Shown: positions 7,179 to 19,230, numbered from the stretch's first letter. The stretch is 64,000 nucleotides of DNA from Paracoccus sigandri (GCF_003709565.1 NZ_QNRC01000007.1:62001-126000), one strand, 5' to 3'. The notes: a model not told the origin generated them from the sequence alone. A program made the numbers and translations.

Positions 7179-8813
7179 TCAGGCGGTCTCGCCTTCGGCA
7201 GCGGCGCGATAGATCGGCATCAGGATGTCCTCGGCAGTCGGATCGGAAGCGATGTGTCGGAACCGTTCATGCAATTCCGTCTGCTGACGTGCAAGGAAGC
7301 CGGGGTCGCGCCACAGGCGGTCGACCGCCGAAACCGCATCCCGGACCGAGCCGAAGGGCTCCAGCCTCAGCAGCAGGTCGGGGGGCACGAGTTCCGCCTG
7401 AGAGCCCACATCGGTCGACAGCGGGATGCAGCCATGCTGGATCGCCTCGTAGCAGACCAGCGCCAGGCCCTCATTGTTCGAGGGCAGAAGCAGGATGTCG
7501 GAATTTCCCAGCAGCCCCGGAATGTCGGCATTGGCGGCTTCCAGCGTGACCTGGTCGGCAAGGCCGCGGCGCTTGACCAGCCCGGCCACGGTGTCGGCGA
7601 AGGGCCCCTCGCCCACCACGGTCGCCTTGAACTCGATCCCGTTGCGGCCCGCCCAGCGGGCCAGGGCGCGCAGCGTCTCGACCATCACGACCGGGCGCTT
7701 CTGGTAATACATCCGGCCGATGAAGGCCACGCGCAGCTGCTTCTGGCCGGGCTTCATGTTCAGCGCCGGCAGTTCCAACTGGTCCGCGCGCGGCAGCATC
7801 CGGCCCAGTACGACCTTGTGCATGACGTGGAACACGTCGCGATAATAGTCCACCAGTTCGCGGCTGATGACGTGGTGATGGTCGATATAGTTCGACCAGA
7901 CCCCCGAGACGCGCGGATAGCCGCCATCGGGATGTTCGACGATATGGGTCGAATCCACGACCTTCAGCCAGGGCGCCGTCACCCGCAGATGCGCCAGCGC
8001 GGCATAGAGCGGCACGCAATGATGGACGTGGATCAGGCGGATGTTTTCGGCCCGCGCCAGCCGCTCGATGAATTGCGGCCACAGGTCATGCGCCAGATAG
8101 CGGTCCAGCCGGATGAAGCTGACGTCGGGATGATCCGGCAGCCGGTCGGCCAGCCGCTGCAGCGAGGGCACCGAGGCCACGACGATCACCCGCAGCCCGG
8201 CGGCCAGCGCCCAGTCCACGCAGTCGAAGGCCAGCTTCTCGGCGCCGCCGACCTCCAGCCAGTGAAAGCCGATCAGGATCGCCGGGCGCCTGGAGGTATC
8301 GGGGCCGCCCTCGTCGGGCGGCGGCAGCGCGACCGACCCCGCGCCGCGCGCCAGCGACTGGTGGCTGTGGCGCTGGCGGCACAGCCGCTTGCGCCGCATC
8401 TCCGCCTGGTAGCGGATATGTTCATAGGCCATCGGCCAGGCGTTGAACAGCGGCCCCAGCCTGCGCACCGGCTGCCAGGGCGCGTCGGCATTCCTGACCT
8501 CGCCCGGCGTCGGCGCCCGCGGGATCGAGATGTTGATCGTGCGGAACCGCGCCCCCGCCTGCCCCGAGGAAAGGCGCAGCCTGCCCAGGTATTCGGGCGA
8601 CAGGTGATGGGGATGGAAGGTCATCCGTCCGTCGCGGACCGATGGCGCCGACCAGACCGGACTGTCGCATTGCCAGAACACGATCTCCAGGTCGTCGTCG
8701 GGAAACAGGCGGCGATAGATCGAGACGATCTCTGCCTGCTCGCGTTCCAGCCGCTTGATTTCCGTCTCGGCGACCGGACGGGCGGATGCGGGTGCTGTCA
8801 TGACCGATGTCAT
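7179..8813 (-). CDS. Family 4 glycosyltransferase (GT-B)
   Basis: A GT-B glycosyltransferase of about 544 residues. Its N-terminal 150 residues are not typical. The acceptor half begins near ILIGFHWLEVGGAEKLA. The donor half carries LRVAFIGRMYYQKRP, VVGEGPF and the E-x7-E motif NEGLALVCYEAIQHG. It transfers a sugar from an activated donor to a growing surface glycan at the cytoplasmic face; donor and acceptor are unknown. I chose the ATG at 8813 because sequence upstream is AT-rich and non-coding in character. It heads a two-gene unit with the GT2 gene below it. Confidence 0.85.
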   Translation of the reverse strand: MTSVMTAPASARPVAETEIKRLEREQAEIVSIYRRLFPDDDLEIVFWQCDSPVWSAPSVRDGRMTFHPHHLSPEYLGRLRLSSGQAGARFRTINISIPRAPTPGEVRNADAPWQPVRRLGPLFNAWPMAYEHIRYQAEMRRKRLCRQRHSHQSLARGAGSVALPPPDEGGPDTSRRPAILIGFHWLEVGGAEKLAFDCVDWALAAGLRVIVVASVPSLQRLADRLPDHPDVSFIRLDRYLAHDLWPQFIERLARAENIRLIHVHHCVPLYAALAHLRVTAPWLKVVDSTHIVEHPDGGYPRVSGVWSNYIDHHHVISRELVDYYRDVFHVMHKVVLGRMLPRADQLELPALNMKPGQKQLRVAFIGRMYYQKRPVVMVETLRALARWAGRNGIEFKATVVGEGPFADTVAGLVKRRGLADQVTLEAANADIPGLLGNSDILLLPSNNEGLALVCYEAIQHGCIPLSTDVGSQAELVPPDLLLRLEPFGSVRDAVSAVDRLWRDPGFLARQQTELHERFRHIASDPTAEDILMPIYRAAAEGETA

Positions 8814-8890
8814 CCTCGAGTCAGATAAACAATACAAATACGTCCAACCACGGCAACCAGCTACCACTGAAATTCAACGTCGGCACGGGG

Positions 8891-9985
8891 TTACGGGTTC
8901 ACCCCCAGCTTCGCGCGATATTCCTCGAGCCGCGCCTTGATCCGCTTGCCGTCGGGCCGCAGCATATGCGCGGTTTCCATCAGTTCCCGCGCCAGCAGGG
9001 GATCGCGCTCTTCCACAGCGAAGGCCATGTCGCGCAGGTTGTCCACCTCCTTCTGGTTCACGCGGCCGTCGGGCAGCAGCGGCGCCAGCAGGCGGGCATA
9101 ATGCGCGATCACCGCGGCAGAGGTCAGCTTGCTGCGAACCGCAAGGCCCGCCCTGCCCGCGACCTCGTCGAAATCGCGCGAGATCCGCGCGGCCTTTTCC
9201 TGAAACGCCCCGATATCCTTGATGTGGGAAAAGCTGGCCATGCCGAAATCCACCGCCGCCTTGGCCAGCCGGCGTCTTTCCAGCGTCTCGATGGGCTGGG
9301 CAGCCTGCACCAGTTCCTGCGGCTGGGCTGGCTCATGCGCACAGCCGACGGCTTTCAGAAAGCCCTCGATATGGGCCAGGCCGACCTCGCCATAGGACAG
9401 GGTAATCATGTTCTCGTGACCGAAGACATCGGCAAACCGCGTCCAGATCGCCTGCTGCGACAGGAAATTCTCATTCATCCCATTGAAGAAGCTTGGAAAG
9501 TTCCGCGTGCCGACCGGCCCCTTGTTGACCTCGTTATACCAGGATTTCAGCAGCGACAGCGGCTCGCGCAGGTAGAAGACGATCCGCGTGTCCCAGGCCG
9601 ACAACCGCCGCGCAAGATCGCCAATCGCGGCGGCGGGGTCCTTGCGAAGGGCAAGCTGGACGAATTCCTCGCTGGAGATGACGATCTTCGTCTCGGGCGC
9701 GGCCTCGATCTCGGCGGCAAGCGCGGCATAGGCGTCGTCGGCCGCGACATCCTCGCCATACCAGGGCGGGGGCACGAAACCGTGCTGCCGCGCGACCGAC
9801 AGCGACAGGTGCCCGTGATTGGTCGGATTGCGCAAGGGCCTGCCAGCGTCGGGATACAGATAGCCCTGCTGCCGCAGATCGTCGGCATGGCGGCTGCAAT
9901 AGTCCTGAAGCGCGGATGAGCCGGTCTTGTAATGGCCGATATGCAGATAGAGGGTCTTCGTCGCGTCCAAGTCAGCCACCGGCAC
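8891..9985 (-). CDS. Sulfotransferase-like protein
   Basis: A 364-residue P-loop protein. The N-terminal LYLHIGHYKTGSSALQDY has the K-T-G-S-S form of the 5'-phosphosulfate loop of PAPS-dependent sulfotransferases. IVFYLREPLSLLKSWYNEV resembles the 3'-phosphate contact (Arg and Ser). The C-terminal third is helical and charged. The likely role is sulfation of a glycan made by this locus, but the acceptor is unknown and a kinase-like role is not excluded. It is followed, 77 bases downstream on the same strand, by the GT4 gene and is divergent from a second sulfotransferase-like gene. Confidence 0.75.
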   Translation of the reverse strand: MPVADLDATKTLYLHIGHYKTGSSALQDYCSRHADDLRQQGYLYPDAGRPLRNPTNHGHLSLSVARQHGFVPPPWYGEDVAADDAYAALAAEIEAAPETKIVISSEEFVQLALRKDPAAAIGDLARRLSAWDTRIVFYLREPLSLLKSWYNEVNKGPVGTRNFPSFFNGMNENFLSQQAIWTRFADVFGHENMITLSYGEVGLAHIEGFLKAVGCAHEPAQPQELVQAAQPIETLERRRLAKAAVDFGMASFSHIKDIGAFQEKAARISRDFDEVAGRAGLAVRSKLTSAAVIAHYARLLAPLLPDGRVNQKEVDNLRDMAFAVEERDPLLARELMETAHMLRPDGKRIKARLEEYRAKLGVNP

Positions 9986-10160
9986 AGTCAGGAAATCCCG
10001 CCTCGTCTAGCGCGGGCTGGTCGGGGGCGTCAAGCGAGGGGTCCATCCAGACGAGCCATGAGTGGCAACTGGCCAAGATCGAAGCTTTGGGCTAGGTACG
10101 GGCATCACGAGAAGTTCTCGATACCGACCAGCATTTTGTCCATCTACGCAATGTGAGCGC

Positions 10161-11120
10161 ATGAAAACATGCTATCTTCATCTGGGAATGCCTAAGACTG
10201 GGTCAAGCTCGATCCAGGAGGCGTTCCAAGGATATGAGGCGCCAAGCCTCGCCTATGCAAAGCTGCGGAGCAGTAATCATGGACCCGCCCTGTGCATGGC
10301 CTTTTCGAACAGCCCCGAGTCCCTGCCTGAATTGAAATGGCGCAACAAGAAGAAAAGGTTACTGCAACACGACCCGATCTCGCAAGCCAAGCGGCAAGTC
10401 AGCAAGGCGCTGGCCTGCAACAGCAGCCTGATACTGTCGGGCGAGATCATGATCGATCGCCTGAATGAGGCGGAGTTCGCTCAGATGGTTGCTGCGCTGC
10501 GAGACACCTTCGACCGTGTCGTCGCCATCGCCTATGTCCGTCCCCTCGCCTCGCTGGCCGCAAGCCAGTTCCAGCAACGCATCAAGACCGGGCAGCGACG
10601 CTTCGTGATTCCTGCGCCGGACTATCGCAAGCGGTTCGAAAAGGTCCGGAACCTGTTCGGGCCCGAGGATATCGTCTGGCGGCGCTTCGATCGCAAAGAT
10701 CTGAAAAACGGGGATATCGTATCAGATTTCGCCGCTGTCCTAGGCGTCGACAGGCCAGGGCGGCCGGTCAAGATGAAGAATGAGTCGCTGACCGCAGAAG
10801 TACTTGCTGCAGTCTACGCCTTCAATCGCTTCACTGCACCGTTGCTGCCCCCGGCCATGCAGCATCGTATGCGGGCTGAACTTCTTACGAAGCTGCAGGG
10901 CAAGGGCGACACGAAGTTCGGATTTTCCCCGGAGTTGATCGAGCGGCATCTGGAACGCCATGAAGAGGATATCGACTGGATGGAATCGATTTGCGGTTTT
11001 GATGTGCGCGGCAACGTCGGGAAGGTCGCGACTCCGATTGCCGACCAGAAGCAGCTACTGGATCTGGCAGGCAAGATCGGCGATAGGGCGCAGACTGCCA
11101 CAATAAGTGGCTCAGCCTGA
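10161..11120 (+). CDS. Second sulfotransferase-like protein
   Basis: A 319-residue protein. The N-terminus TCYLHLGMPKTGSSSIQEAF is the phosphosulfate-binding loop, and VAIAYVRPLASLAASQFQQ is the probable 3'-phosphate site. It is only distantly similar to the neighbouring sulfotransferase-like protein outside these motifs. ATG 10161 places the loop at residue 4; a longer frame exists but adds non-homologous sequence. Base composition is lower in GC than in the flanking genes, which suggests separate acquisition. The 175-base divergent gap to the left (9986-10160) holds no gene that I can see. Confidence 0.72.
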   Translation: MKTCYLHLGMPKTGSSSIQEAFQGYEAPSLAYAKLRSSNHGPALCMAFSNSPESLPELKWRNKKKRLLQHDPISQAKRQVSKALACNSSLILSGEIMIDRLNEAEFAQMVAALRDTFDRVVAIAYVRPLASLAASQFQQRIKTGQRRFVIPAPDYRKRFEKVRNLFGPEDIVWRRFDRKDLKNGDIVSDFAAVLGVDRPGRPVKMKNESLTAEVLAAVYAFNRFTAPLLPPAMQHRMRAELLTKLQGKGDTKFGFSPELIERHLERHEEDIDWMESICGFDVRGNVGKVATPIADQKQLLDLAGKIGDRAQTATISGSA

Positions 11121-11180
11121 CATCTTCCGAAATCAAGAAGTGCTATGGGCGCTCACACTCCATGTCAAAGGTCTCAACTC

Positions 11181-12406
11181 ATGCAATCAGATCTGCCAAA
11201 GCAGAACACGCGGATCCTTTTCCATGCGCCGGGGCTTGCGGCTCATCGGCCCGCGATGGATCTTCCGCATGTGCTTGGCGTTCAGCCAGCCACCATGCAC
11301 AGCATCCAGGGCCTGTTGACTTCGCATGAGCTGACCGGAAACCGGGGCAACATCATCCATGCCGAGGCACCGGCCAAGCTGTTCAAACGCGATCCGCTGG
11401 GATCGGCCTATGGCAATATCGGAAAGCTTCACAAGCACTTGGGCGACGCCTTTGCCGATCGCATGGCCGAGCTGTTTGACATGATTGTCATCTCGATGGC
11501 GAATTTCATCCGGCCGGACCACAGTGTCGAGAATCTGGGGCACGCTCTTGTCGCCCTGGACGGGCGGGTTCCCTTCATCGTGCTGGGCGCCGGATTGCAG
11601 GGACGGCACGAACTGTCTGCGATCCGCAGAGGCAGTGTCGATACGATCGGCGTCATCAACGAGCGAGCCGCTCTCTTTGGTGTCCGCGGCGAGGAAACCT
11701 GCGGCTGGCTGCACAAGCACGGCTTCAAGAAGGCCGAGGTGCTGGGCTGCCCCAGCCTTTATGTCTATCCGCAATCCATCATGCTTCTCGACCCCACGGC
11801 CGCGCGCCAAAAGGGTGCTAATGCCAGCGTGATGACTGCGGGTCATCTTGCCATCAAGCAAGGCAATATCGTGCGCCGCGGCACAGATCTGGTGAGGGCC
11901 CTCGCCGGCACGGACGCATCCTACGTGATGCAGGATGAGTTCATCAGATACCCCGGCTTGAGGCATAGACCCTGCATCTACAGCGACGGAAATTCGCAGT
12001 TCGACAGTGGGTTCATGAATGCGTGGCTTACAGAACGCTACAAGAGGCCTGTGTCGTTCCGCAACTATTATTATTTCAACGAATCTGGAGCCTGGAGGCA
12101 GAGCGCATTGCGCCACGATGTCTTTATCGGCGACCGTTTCCACGGGGGGGTTGCCGCATTGCAAGCAGGCCTTCCGACGATATTCCTGAAGGAAGACAAT
12201 CGCGTAGGCGAATTGACCGATTATTTCGCACTTCCCGCATTATCGATCAGCCAGTTCACAGAACTCGGTCTGGCAAAAACGCTGGAAAAAATGCTGGATG
12301 ACGGCAAGATCACCCTGATGAAAACCAGATATCGTCAACGCTTCCGGCATTTCCGCAAGAGGATGAAAGAACAGGGGCTGACTGTCGTGTCGCGCTTGCC
12401 TGACTA

Positions 12407-12407
<1 letters not shown>
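11181..12407 (+). CDS. Polysaccharide pyruvyl transferase family protein
   Basis: A 408-residue protein that looks like the CsaB/WcaK-type pyruvyl transferase family, which adds a ketal-linked pyruvate from phosphoenolpyruvate to a surface sugar. Supporting segments are GNRGNIIHAEAPAKL near residue 53, FGVRGEETCGWLHKHG followed by VLGCPSLYV, and the C-terminal VFIGDRFHGGVAALQAGLPTIFL, whose DRxHG motif is typical. The ribosome binding site is weak. Lines of this gene fall to about 53% GC (counted at 12001-12060), against 67% in the next gene. Its stop overlaps the start of the GT2 gene by one base. Confidence 0.8.
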
Positions 12408-14660
<2,253 letters not shown>

Positions 14661-14684
14661 CGGGTATTTGGGCAACGAAGAAGC
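14661..14684. repeat. Dispersed 24-base intergenic block, copy 1
   Basis: The block CGGGTATTTG + GGCAACGAAG + AAGC lies between the convergent ends of glf and fghA, directly after a terminator hairpin. It recurs with one mismatch at 52565-52588, also after a hairpin. Function unknown. Confidence 0.6.
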
Positions 14685-14706
14685 CCGGTCGCGGGATGGG
14701 GGGCGG

Positions 14707-15546
14707 TCAGGCCAGCCGTTCGGCGTGCCACATCACATGGTCGCCCATGAAGGTCTGCACGAAGAAATAGCTGTGGTCATAGCCCGGCTGCATCCGGAAC
14801 TGGCCGGGCTGGCGGCGCTCCATCATCGCATGGGCCAGCGATTCGGGCTTCAGCAGGTCCAGGAACTGGTCCTTGCTGCCCTGGTCGATCAGCACCTCGC
14901 CCGGATAGCCGCGTTCACGCATCAGCAGCGTCGAATCATGGGCCGTCCAGGCCGCGCGATCCTCGCCCAGATAGGCACCCAGCTGCTTGCGGCCCCAGTC
15001 CGATTCGCTGGGATGGGCGATCGGGGAAAAGGCCGAGACCGAGCGATAGCGCTCGGGGTGGGTCATGGCGATGGTCAGCGCGCCGTGGCCGCCCATCGAA
15101 TGGCCGGTGATGCCCATCGCGTCGCGGTCGATGGCGAAATTGTCGCCGATCAGCTCGGGCAGTTCGTGGACGATATAGTGCCACATCTGGAAATGCGGCT
15201 TCCACGGGTCCTGCGTGGCATCGACATAGAAGCCGGCGCCCTGCCCCAGGTCATAGGCGTCGTCGTCGGCCACGCCCTCGCCGCGGGGCGAGGTGTCGGG
15301 GAAGACGATGGCGATGCCCGCCTCGGCGCACCATTCCTGCGCGCCGGCCTTGGTCATGGCGTTTTCATGCGTGCAGGTCAGGCCGGACAGATACCACAGC
15401 ACCGGCACGCGGCCATGCTGCGCCGCTTCGGGCAGGAAGATCGCGAAGGTCATGTCGGTCCCCGTCGCCTGCGAGCGGTGGCGATAGACGCCCTGCGTGC
15501 CGCCGAAGCTGCGATTTTCGGAAACGGTTTCATAGCTTTGCGTCAT
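14707..15546 (-). CDS. fghA: S-formylglutathione hydrolase
   Basis: A 279-residue alpha/beta hydrolase for the last step of glutathione-dependent formaldehyde oxidation, releasing formate and glutathione. The nucleophile elbow is GITGHSMGGHGAL (Ser150). QGSKDQFL near residue 226 and PGYDHSYFF near residue 258 supply the Asp and His. The LSGLTCTHENAM oxyanion region is typical of esterase D. Its start overlaps the stop of the GNAT gene by four bases (ATGA), so it is the last gene of the gfa-frmA operon. Confidence 0.95.
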   Translation of the reverse strand: MTQSYETVSENRSFGGTQGVYRHRSQATGTDMTFAIFLPEAAQHGRVPVLWYLSGLTCTHENAMTKAGAQEWCAEAGIAIVFPDTSPRGEGVADDDAYDLGQGAGFYVDATQDPWKPHFQMWHYIVHELPELIGDNFAIDRDAMGITGHSMGGHGALTIAMTHPERYRSVSAFSPIAHPSESDWGRKQLGAYLGEDRAAWTAHDSTLLMRERGYPGEVLIDQGSKDQFLDLLKPESLAHAMMERRQPGQFRMQPGYDHSYFFVQTFMGDHVMWHAERLA

Positions 15547-16058
15547 TCGGAATCCCTCCTGGTCAGATCGGTAAACATGACCAGCGCATCGACCGGCCCG
15601 TGTTCGGGGTGATCAAAGGCAGCCGGCAGGCGGCCGACAATGGCAAATCCGGCTTTCTGCCACAAATGGACGGCATCCTCGTTGGTCGAGACGACGAAAT
15701 TGAACTGCATCGCCCGGAAACCCTGGCCGCGCGCCCAGCTTTTCGCATGCTCGACCAGCGCCCGTGCCACGCCGCGCCCCCGCGCCTGCACATGGGTCGC
15801 GAAAGAGGCGTTGGCGACATGCGAGCCCCCCGCCGGGCGATTCGCGCCGACATGGCTGGTTCCCAGGACCCGGCCGCCGATCTCTGCCACGAACACCGTG
15901 AAGGGACGCGCGAACCAGTCCGCCAGGGCCTCGTCCCGCGTGATGTCGCGCGGGATGCAATAGGTCTGCCCCGCGCGATAGACCGGCTGGAGGATCTTCC
16001 AGATCGCGTCGTGATCACCGGCGGTCGCGGGGCGAATCACCACCCCGCCAGCCGTCAT
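15543..16058 (-). CDS. GNAT-family N-acetyltransferase
   Basis: A 171-residue acetyltransferase. The acetyl-CoA pyrophosphate loop is VQARGRGVARALVEHA (R/Q-x-x-G-x-G/A form). It is followed by a QGFRAMQFNFVVSTNEDAVHLWQKAGF segment; the N-x-x-A-x-x-L-x-x-x-x-G-F end is typical of GNAT motif B. It belongs to the general small-molecule acetyltransferase group; the substrate is unknown. It overlaps both neighbours by four bases, so it is translated with the ClpP-like and FghA proteins, an unexpected partner for formaldehyde oxidation. Confidence 0.85.
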   Translation of the reverse strand: MTAGGVVIRPATAGDHDAIWKILQPVYRAGQTYCIPRDITRDEALADWFARPFTVFVAEIGGRVLGTSHVGANRPAGGSHVANASFATHVQARGRGVARALVEHAKSWARGQGFRAMQFNFVVSTNEDAVHLWQKAGFAIVGRLPAAFDHPEHGPVDALVMFTDLTRRDSE

Positions 16059-16690
16059 TTCAGCTCATCCACGGAGCGGATGACCTTGCCCAGCAGGCCG
16101 TAATCCAGGGCCTCTTGCGTATTCAGCCAGAAGTCGCGCTGGGTGTCCTGCTCGATCCGCTCGACCGTCTGGCCGGTGGCCTCGGCGAAGATCTGGTTCA
16201 GCCGGTCGCGCATCAGCCGCACCTGTTCCGCCTGGATCATCATGTCGGAGGAGGTGCCGCCGATCCCGCCCGAGGGCTGGTGGATCAGGAAGCGGGTATT
16301 GGGCAGGCAGAAGCGGTTCTCCTTCTCGGCGCCGATGAAGATCAGCGCGCCCGCCGAGGCCACCCAGCCCGAGCCGATGGTGCGCACGGTCGGGCGGATG
16401 AACTTGATCACGTCATGGATCATGTCGCCGGATTCGACATGGCCGCCGGGCGAGGAGATCAGCATGTTGATCGGCGCGTCGCTGTCCTCGGCCAGGGCCA
16501 GCAGATGGGCCACGGTGCGCTGCGCCAGCTTGTCGGTGATGGCGCCGGCGACGATCACCGTGCGCGACTTGAAATAGAGCTTGCCGATCTTGTCGCCTTC
16601 GGGAAGGCCCAGCCCGCCATCCTTGTCGCCCTTCTGCGGACGGTCGTCATCATCGTCGTCGTCATCGTCGTCCAGCCAGTGATGGCGCAT
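16055..16690 (-). CDS. ClpP-like serine peptidase with an N-terminal poly-Asp tract
   Basis: A 211-residue ClpP-family protein. The triad is in place: Ser112 in GSGWVASAGAL, His137 in RFLIHQPSGG and Asp186 in TQRDFWLN. SSPGGHVESGDM matches the ClpP substrate strand. It differs from canonical ClpP by its N-terminus MRHHWL followed by ten consecutive Asp (residues 7-16) and a Lys/Gly-rich linker instead of the usual axial loop. It may form its own tetradecamer or pair with a standard ClpP; partner ATPases are not encoded here. It lies between frmA and the GNAT gene in the formaldehyde operon. Confidence 0.85.
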   Translation of the reverse strand: MRHHWLDDDDDDDDDDRPQKGDKDGGLGLPEGDKIGKLYFKSRTVIVAGAITDKLAQRTVAHLLALAEDSDAPINMLISSPGGHVESGDMIHDVIKFIRPTVRTIGSGWVASAGALIFIGAEKENRFCLPNTRFLIHQPSGGIGGTSSDMMIQAEQVRLMRDRLNQIFAEATGQTVERIEQDTQRDFWLNTQEALDYGLLGKVIRSVDELK

Positions 16691-16767
16691 GCCCTGCTCT
16701 CCTTCTTCTCATGGCGACGGCGGAGCCCGCGGCCCCGCCGTTCTTTTACCTAAGCAGCCATGAAGGA

Positions 16768-17895
16768 TCAGTAAAGGACGACCGAGCGGATGGATTCGCC
16801 GTGATGCATCAGGTCGAACCCCTTGTTGATGTCGTCCAGGGGCATGGTGTGGGTGATCATCGGGTCGATCTCGATCTTGCCCTCCATGTACCAGTCGACG
16901 ATCTTCGGAACGTCGGTGCGCCCGCGCGCGCCGCCGAAGGCGGTGCCCTTCCAGACCCGGCCGGTCACCAGCTGGAACGGGCGGGTGCTGATCTCGGCCC
17001 CCGCCGCCGCCACGCCGATGATCACCGACTGGCCCCAGCCGCGATGGGTGCATTCCAGCGCGTCGCGCATCACCTTGGTGCTGCCGGTCGCGTCGAAGCT
17101 GTAATCCGCGCCGCCGATCTGGTCGAAGGGGGTCTTCGTCATCTCGACGATTTCCTGGACGACATTCTCGACATTCTTCGGATTGATGAAATGGGTCATG
17201 CCGAAATGCTCGGCCATCGGCTTCTTGTCGTCGTTCAGGTCCACGCCGATGATCATGTCGGCGCCCGCCAGGCGCAGGCCCTGGATCACGTTCAGGCCGA
17301 TCCCGCCCAGGCCGAAGACCACCGCCTTCGCGCCGATTTCCACCTTCGCGGTGTTGATGACGGCACCAATCCCTGTGGTCACGCCGCAGCCGATATAGCA
17401 GATCTTGTCGAAGGGCGCGTCCTCGCGGACCTTGGCCACGGCGATTTCCGGCAGCACGGTGAAGTTCGAGAACGTGGAGCAGCCCATGTAGTGATGGATC
17501 GGCGTGCCGTCGGGCAGGCTGAAGCGGCTGGTCCCGTCGGGCATCAGCCCGGCGCCTTGCGTGGCGCGGATCCGGGTGCAGAGATTGGTTTTGCCCGACA
17601 GGCAGGAGGCGCATTCGCGGCATTCCGGCGTATAGAGCGGGATCACGTGATCGCCCGGCTTGACGCTGGTGACGCCGGGGCCGACCTCGACCACCACGCC
17701 GGCGCCCTCATGGCCCAGGATCGCGGGGAACAGGCCCTCGGGATCGGCGCCCGAGCGGGTGAATTCGTCCGTGTGGCAGATGCCAGTGGCCTTGATCTCG
17801 ACCATGACCTCGCCGGCCTTCGGGCCGTCAAGGTTGACCTCCATCACTTCCAGCGGTTTGCCGGCCTCGAGGGCCACGGCGGCGCGGGTTCTCAT
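16768..17895 (-). CDS. frmA: S-(hydroxymethyl)glutathione dehydrogenase (class III alcohol dehydrogenase)
   Basis: A 375-residue zinc enzyme that oxidises S-hydroxymethylglutathione to S-formylglutathione with NAD. Catalytic zinc ligands include Cys40 in GICHTDEF, with GHEGAGVV (His62, Glu63) behind it. The structural zinc loop is [16 protein letters not shown]. The NAD fold has [14 protein letters not shown]. The [15 protein letters not shown] region is typical of class III enzymes. ATG 17895 has AGGAGA upstream; a Met 11 codons earlier is less likely. It is preceded by gfa and followed by clpP-like, GNAT and fghA. Confidence 0.95.
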   Translation of the reverse strand: MRTRAAVALEAGKPLEVMEVNLDGPKAGEVMVEIKATGICHTDEFTRSGADPEGLFPAILGHEGAGVVVEVGPGVTSVKPGDHVIPLYTPECRECASCLSGKTNLCTRIRATQGAGLMPDGTSRFSLPDGTPIHHYMGCSTFSNFTVLPEIAVAKVREDAPFDKICYIGCGVTTGIGAVINTAKVEIGAKAVVFGLGGIGLNVIQGLRLAGADMIIGVDLNDDKKPMAEHFGMTHFINPKNVENVVQEIVEMTKTPFDQIGGADYSFDATGSTKVMRDALECTHRGWGQSVIIGVAAAGAEISTRPFQLVTGRVWKGTAFGGARGRTDVPKIVDWYMEGKIEIDPMITHTMPLDDINKGFDLMHHGESIRSVVLY

Positions 17896-17996
17896 CGTTA
17901 CTCTCCTGTCCTTCCGATCGGGCTTCAATGATGGCCGAAGGGGCCGAATTCAACGGCCCCCCGGCAGGTTCTTCAGCGTCAATACGCCGCCGCCCC

Positions 17997-18581
17997 TCAG
18001 GCGGCCAGCGCGCCGGATTTCTTCGCCACATGGGTGGCGATGGCATCCATCAGCGGTGGCGACAGGGCGTCATAGGGTTCCAGCCCAAGCTCGCGCAGGC
18101 GCGACCGGATACCGTCCATCCGCGACGGATCGACGCCGGATTCGATGATCGAGCTGACGAAGGCCGCGAATTCCGGCGCTGACCAGCCATCCTCGGACGA
18201 CAGTTCGGTATGCACGAAATCCAGCCCGTAGAACGGATGGTCCTTGTTCTCGATCCGGCCGTACATATGCACGCCGCAGCCCGTGCAGCGATAGCGCTGG
18301 ATCGGCGCCTCGCGGTTCACGATCTCCAGCTTGTCGCCATTTTCCAGCACCTCGATCGCGTCGCGGGACACGACAGCGACCTGGCTGAAGATGGCCCCAT
18401 CGGGCTTCCAGCACTTGGTGCAGCCGCAGACATGGTTATGGGCGGTCTGGGCACCGACGCGAACCTTGACCGGATCCGACGCGCAATGACAGGTCAGGAC
18501 CCCGCCGGTGAAACTCGGATTGCCCGCTTTGATGCCGTTATCGACGGCGGGGTGAATCTTCACCCCATCTGTATTCGCCAT
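17997..18581 (-). CDS. gfa: S-(hydroxymethyl)glutathione synthase
   Basis: A 194-residue zinc protein of the Gfa type that promotes adduct formation between formaldehyde and glutathione. It shows the family cysteine pattern [17 protein letters not shown] and [11 protein letters not shown]. The start [11 protein letters not shown] follows an AGGAAGGGACC ribosome binding region. It is the first gene of the formaldehyde operon and starts 112 bases after the end of grpE on the same strand. An additional upstream in-frame Met at 18749 would overlap grpE and is rejected. Confidence 0.93.
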   Translation of the reverse strand: MANTDGVKIHPAVDNGIKAGNPSFTGGVLTCHCASDPVKVRVGAQTAHNHVCGCTKCWKPDGAIFSQVAVVSRDAIEVLENGDKLEIVNREAPIQRYRCTGCGVHMYGRIENKDHPFYGLDFVHTELSSEDGWSAPEFAAFVSSIIESGVDPSRMDGIRSRLRELGLEPYDALSPPLMDAIATHVAKKSGALAA

Positions 18582-18693
18582 GGTCCCTTCCTCCGATAGA
18601 CCGAACGGAAACAAGCGTCGCGCGGACGGGGCCGGGGAACAAGTCAGCGGAAGGTTGTAGCGCCCCGCCGGCACGGTGGGGCGCCGGGACGGC

Positions 18694-19224
18694 TCAGGCC
18701 GCCGGAGTCGAGGAAACGCCCACTTTTGCTGGGCGCAGCAGGCGGTCATGCAGGCGGAAGCCGTTCTCCATCACCTGGATGATTTCGCCCGCGACGGTGC
18801 CGGGAACGGCCGCTTCGAACATCGCCTCGTGGAATTGCGGATCGAACTTGTCGCCCTGCTGCGGCCGGATGACGGTGATTCCATGCTTGCCGAAGACGTT
18901 CGACAGCTCTCGCAGGGTCAGCTCGACCCCCTCGATCAGCGCGGCGGCGGTGGTGCGCTGCTCCTCTCCGGCGGCATCCAGGGCGCGGGTCAGCGCATCA
19001 TGGACGGGCAGCAGGTCGCGGGCCAGGCGCGAGCCGCCATATTGCTCGGCGTCGCGGCGGTCCTTTTCGGCACGCTTGCGGGCGTTTTCGGCATCGGCCA
19101 GCGCGCGCATGAACTTGTCGCGAAACTCGTCGCGCTCGGCGCTGATGCGGGCGATCTCGTCCTCGGGATCCGCCAGCGGGTCCTCCAGGAATTCCTCGAT
19201 CGGCTGTTCGTTCTGCTCGGTCAT
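18694..19224 (-). CDS. grpE: Nucleotide exchange factor GrpE
   Basis: A 176-residue DnaK cochaperone that releases ADP. The acidic N-terminus is followed by the long dimerisation helix [20 protein letters not shown] and then [15 protein letters not shown]. The C-terminal beta domain is recognisable in [13 protein letters not shown] and [26 protein letters not shown]. It starts six bases after hrcA ends, forming an hrcA-grpE unit. Confidence 0.95.
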   Translation of the reverse strand: MTEQNEQPIEEFLEDPLADPEDEIARISAERDEFRDKFMRALADAENARKRAEKDRRDAEQYGGSRLARDLLPVHDALTRALDAAGEEQRTTAAALIEGVELTLRELSNVFGKHGITVIRPQQGDKFDPQFHEAMFEAAVPGTVAGEIIQVMENGFRLHDRLLRPAKVGVSSTPAA

Positions 19225-19230
19225 CTCAAC

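Noticed and set aside
16643..16672. GAC/GAT run as a CRISPR or satellite array
   Set aside because: It is a coding run of Asp codons in the ClpP-like gene, only 30 bases long. No CRISPR repeat-spacer pattern occurs anywhere in the window.
17648..17657. GATCACGTGATC-like palindrome in frmA as a third parS
   Set aside because: It shares only the CACGTG core; the flanking TGTTT/AAACA halves needed for ParB are missing.
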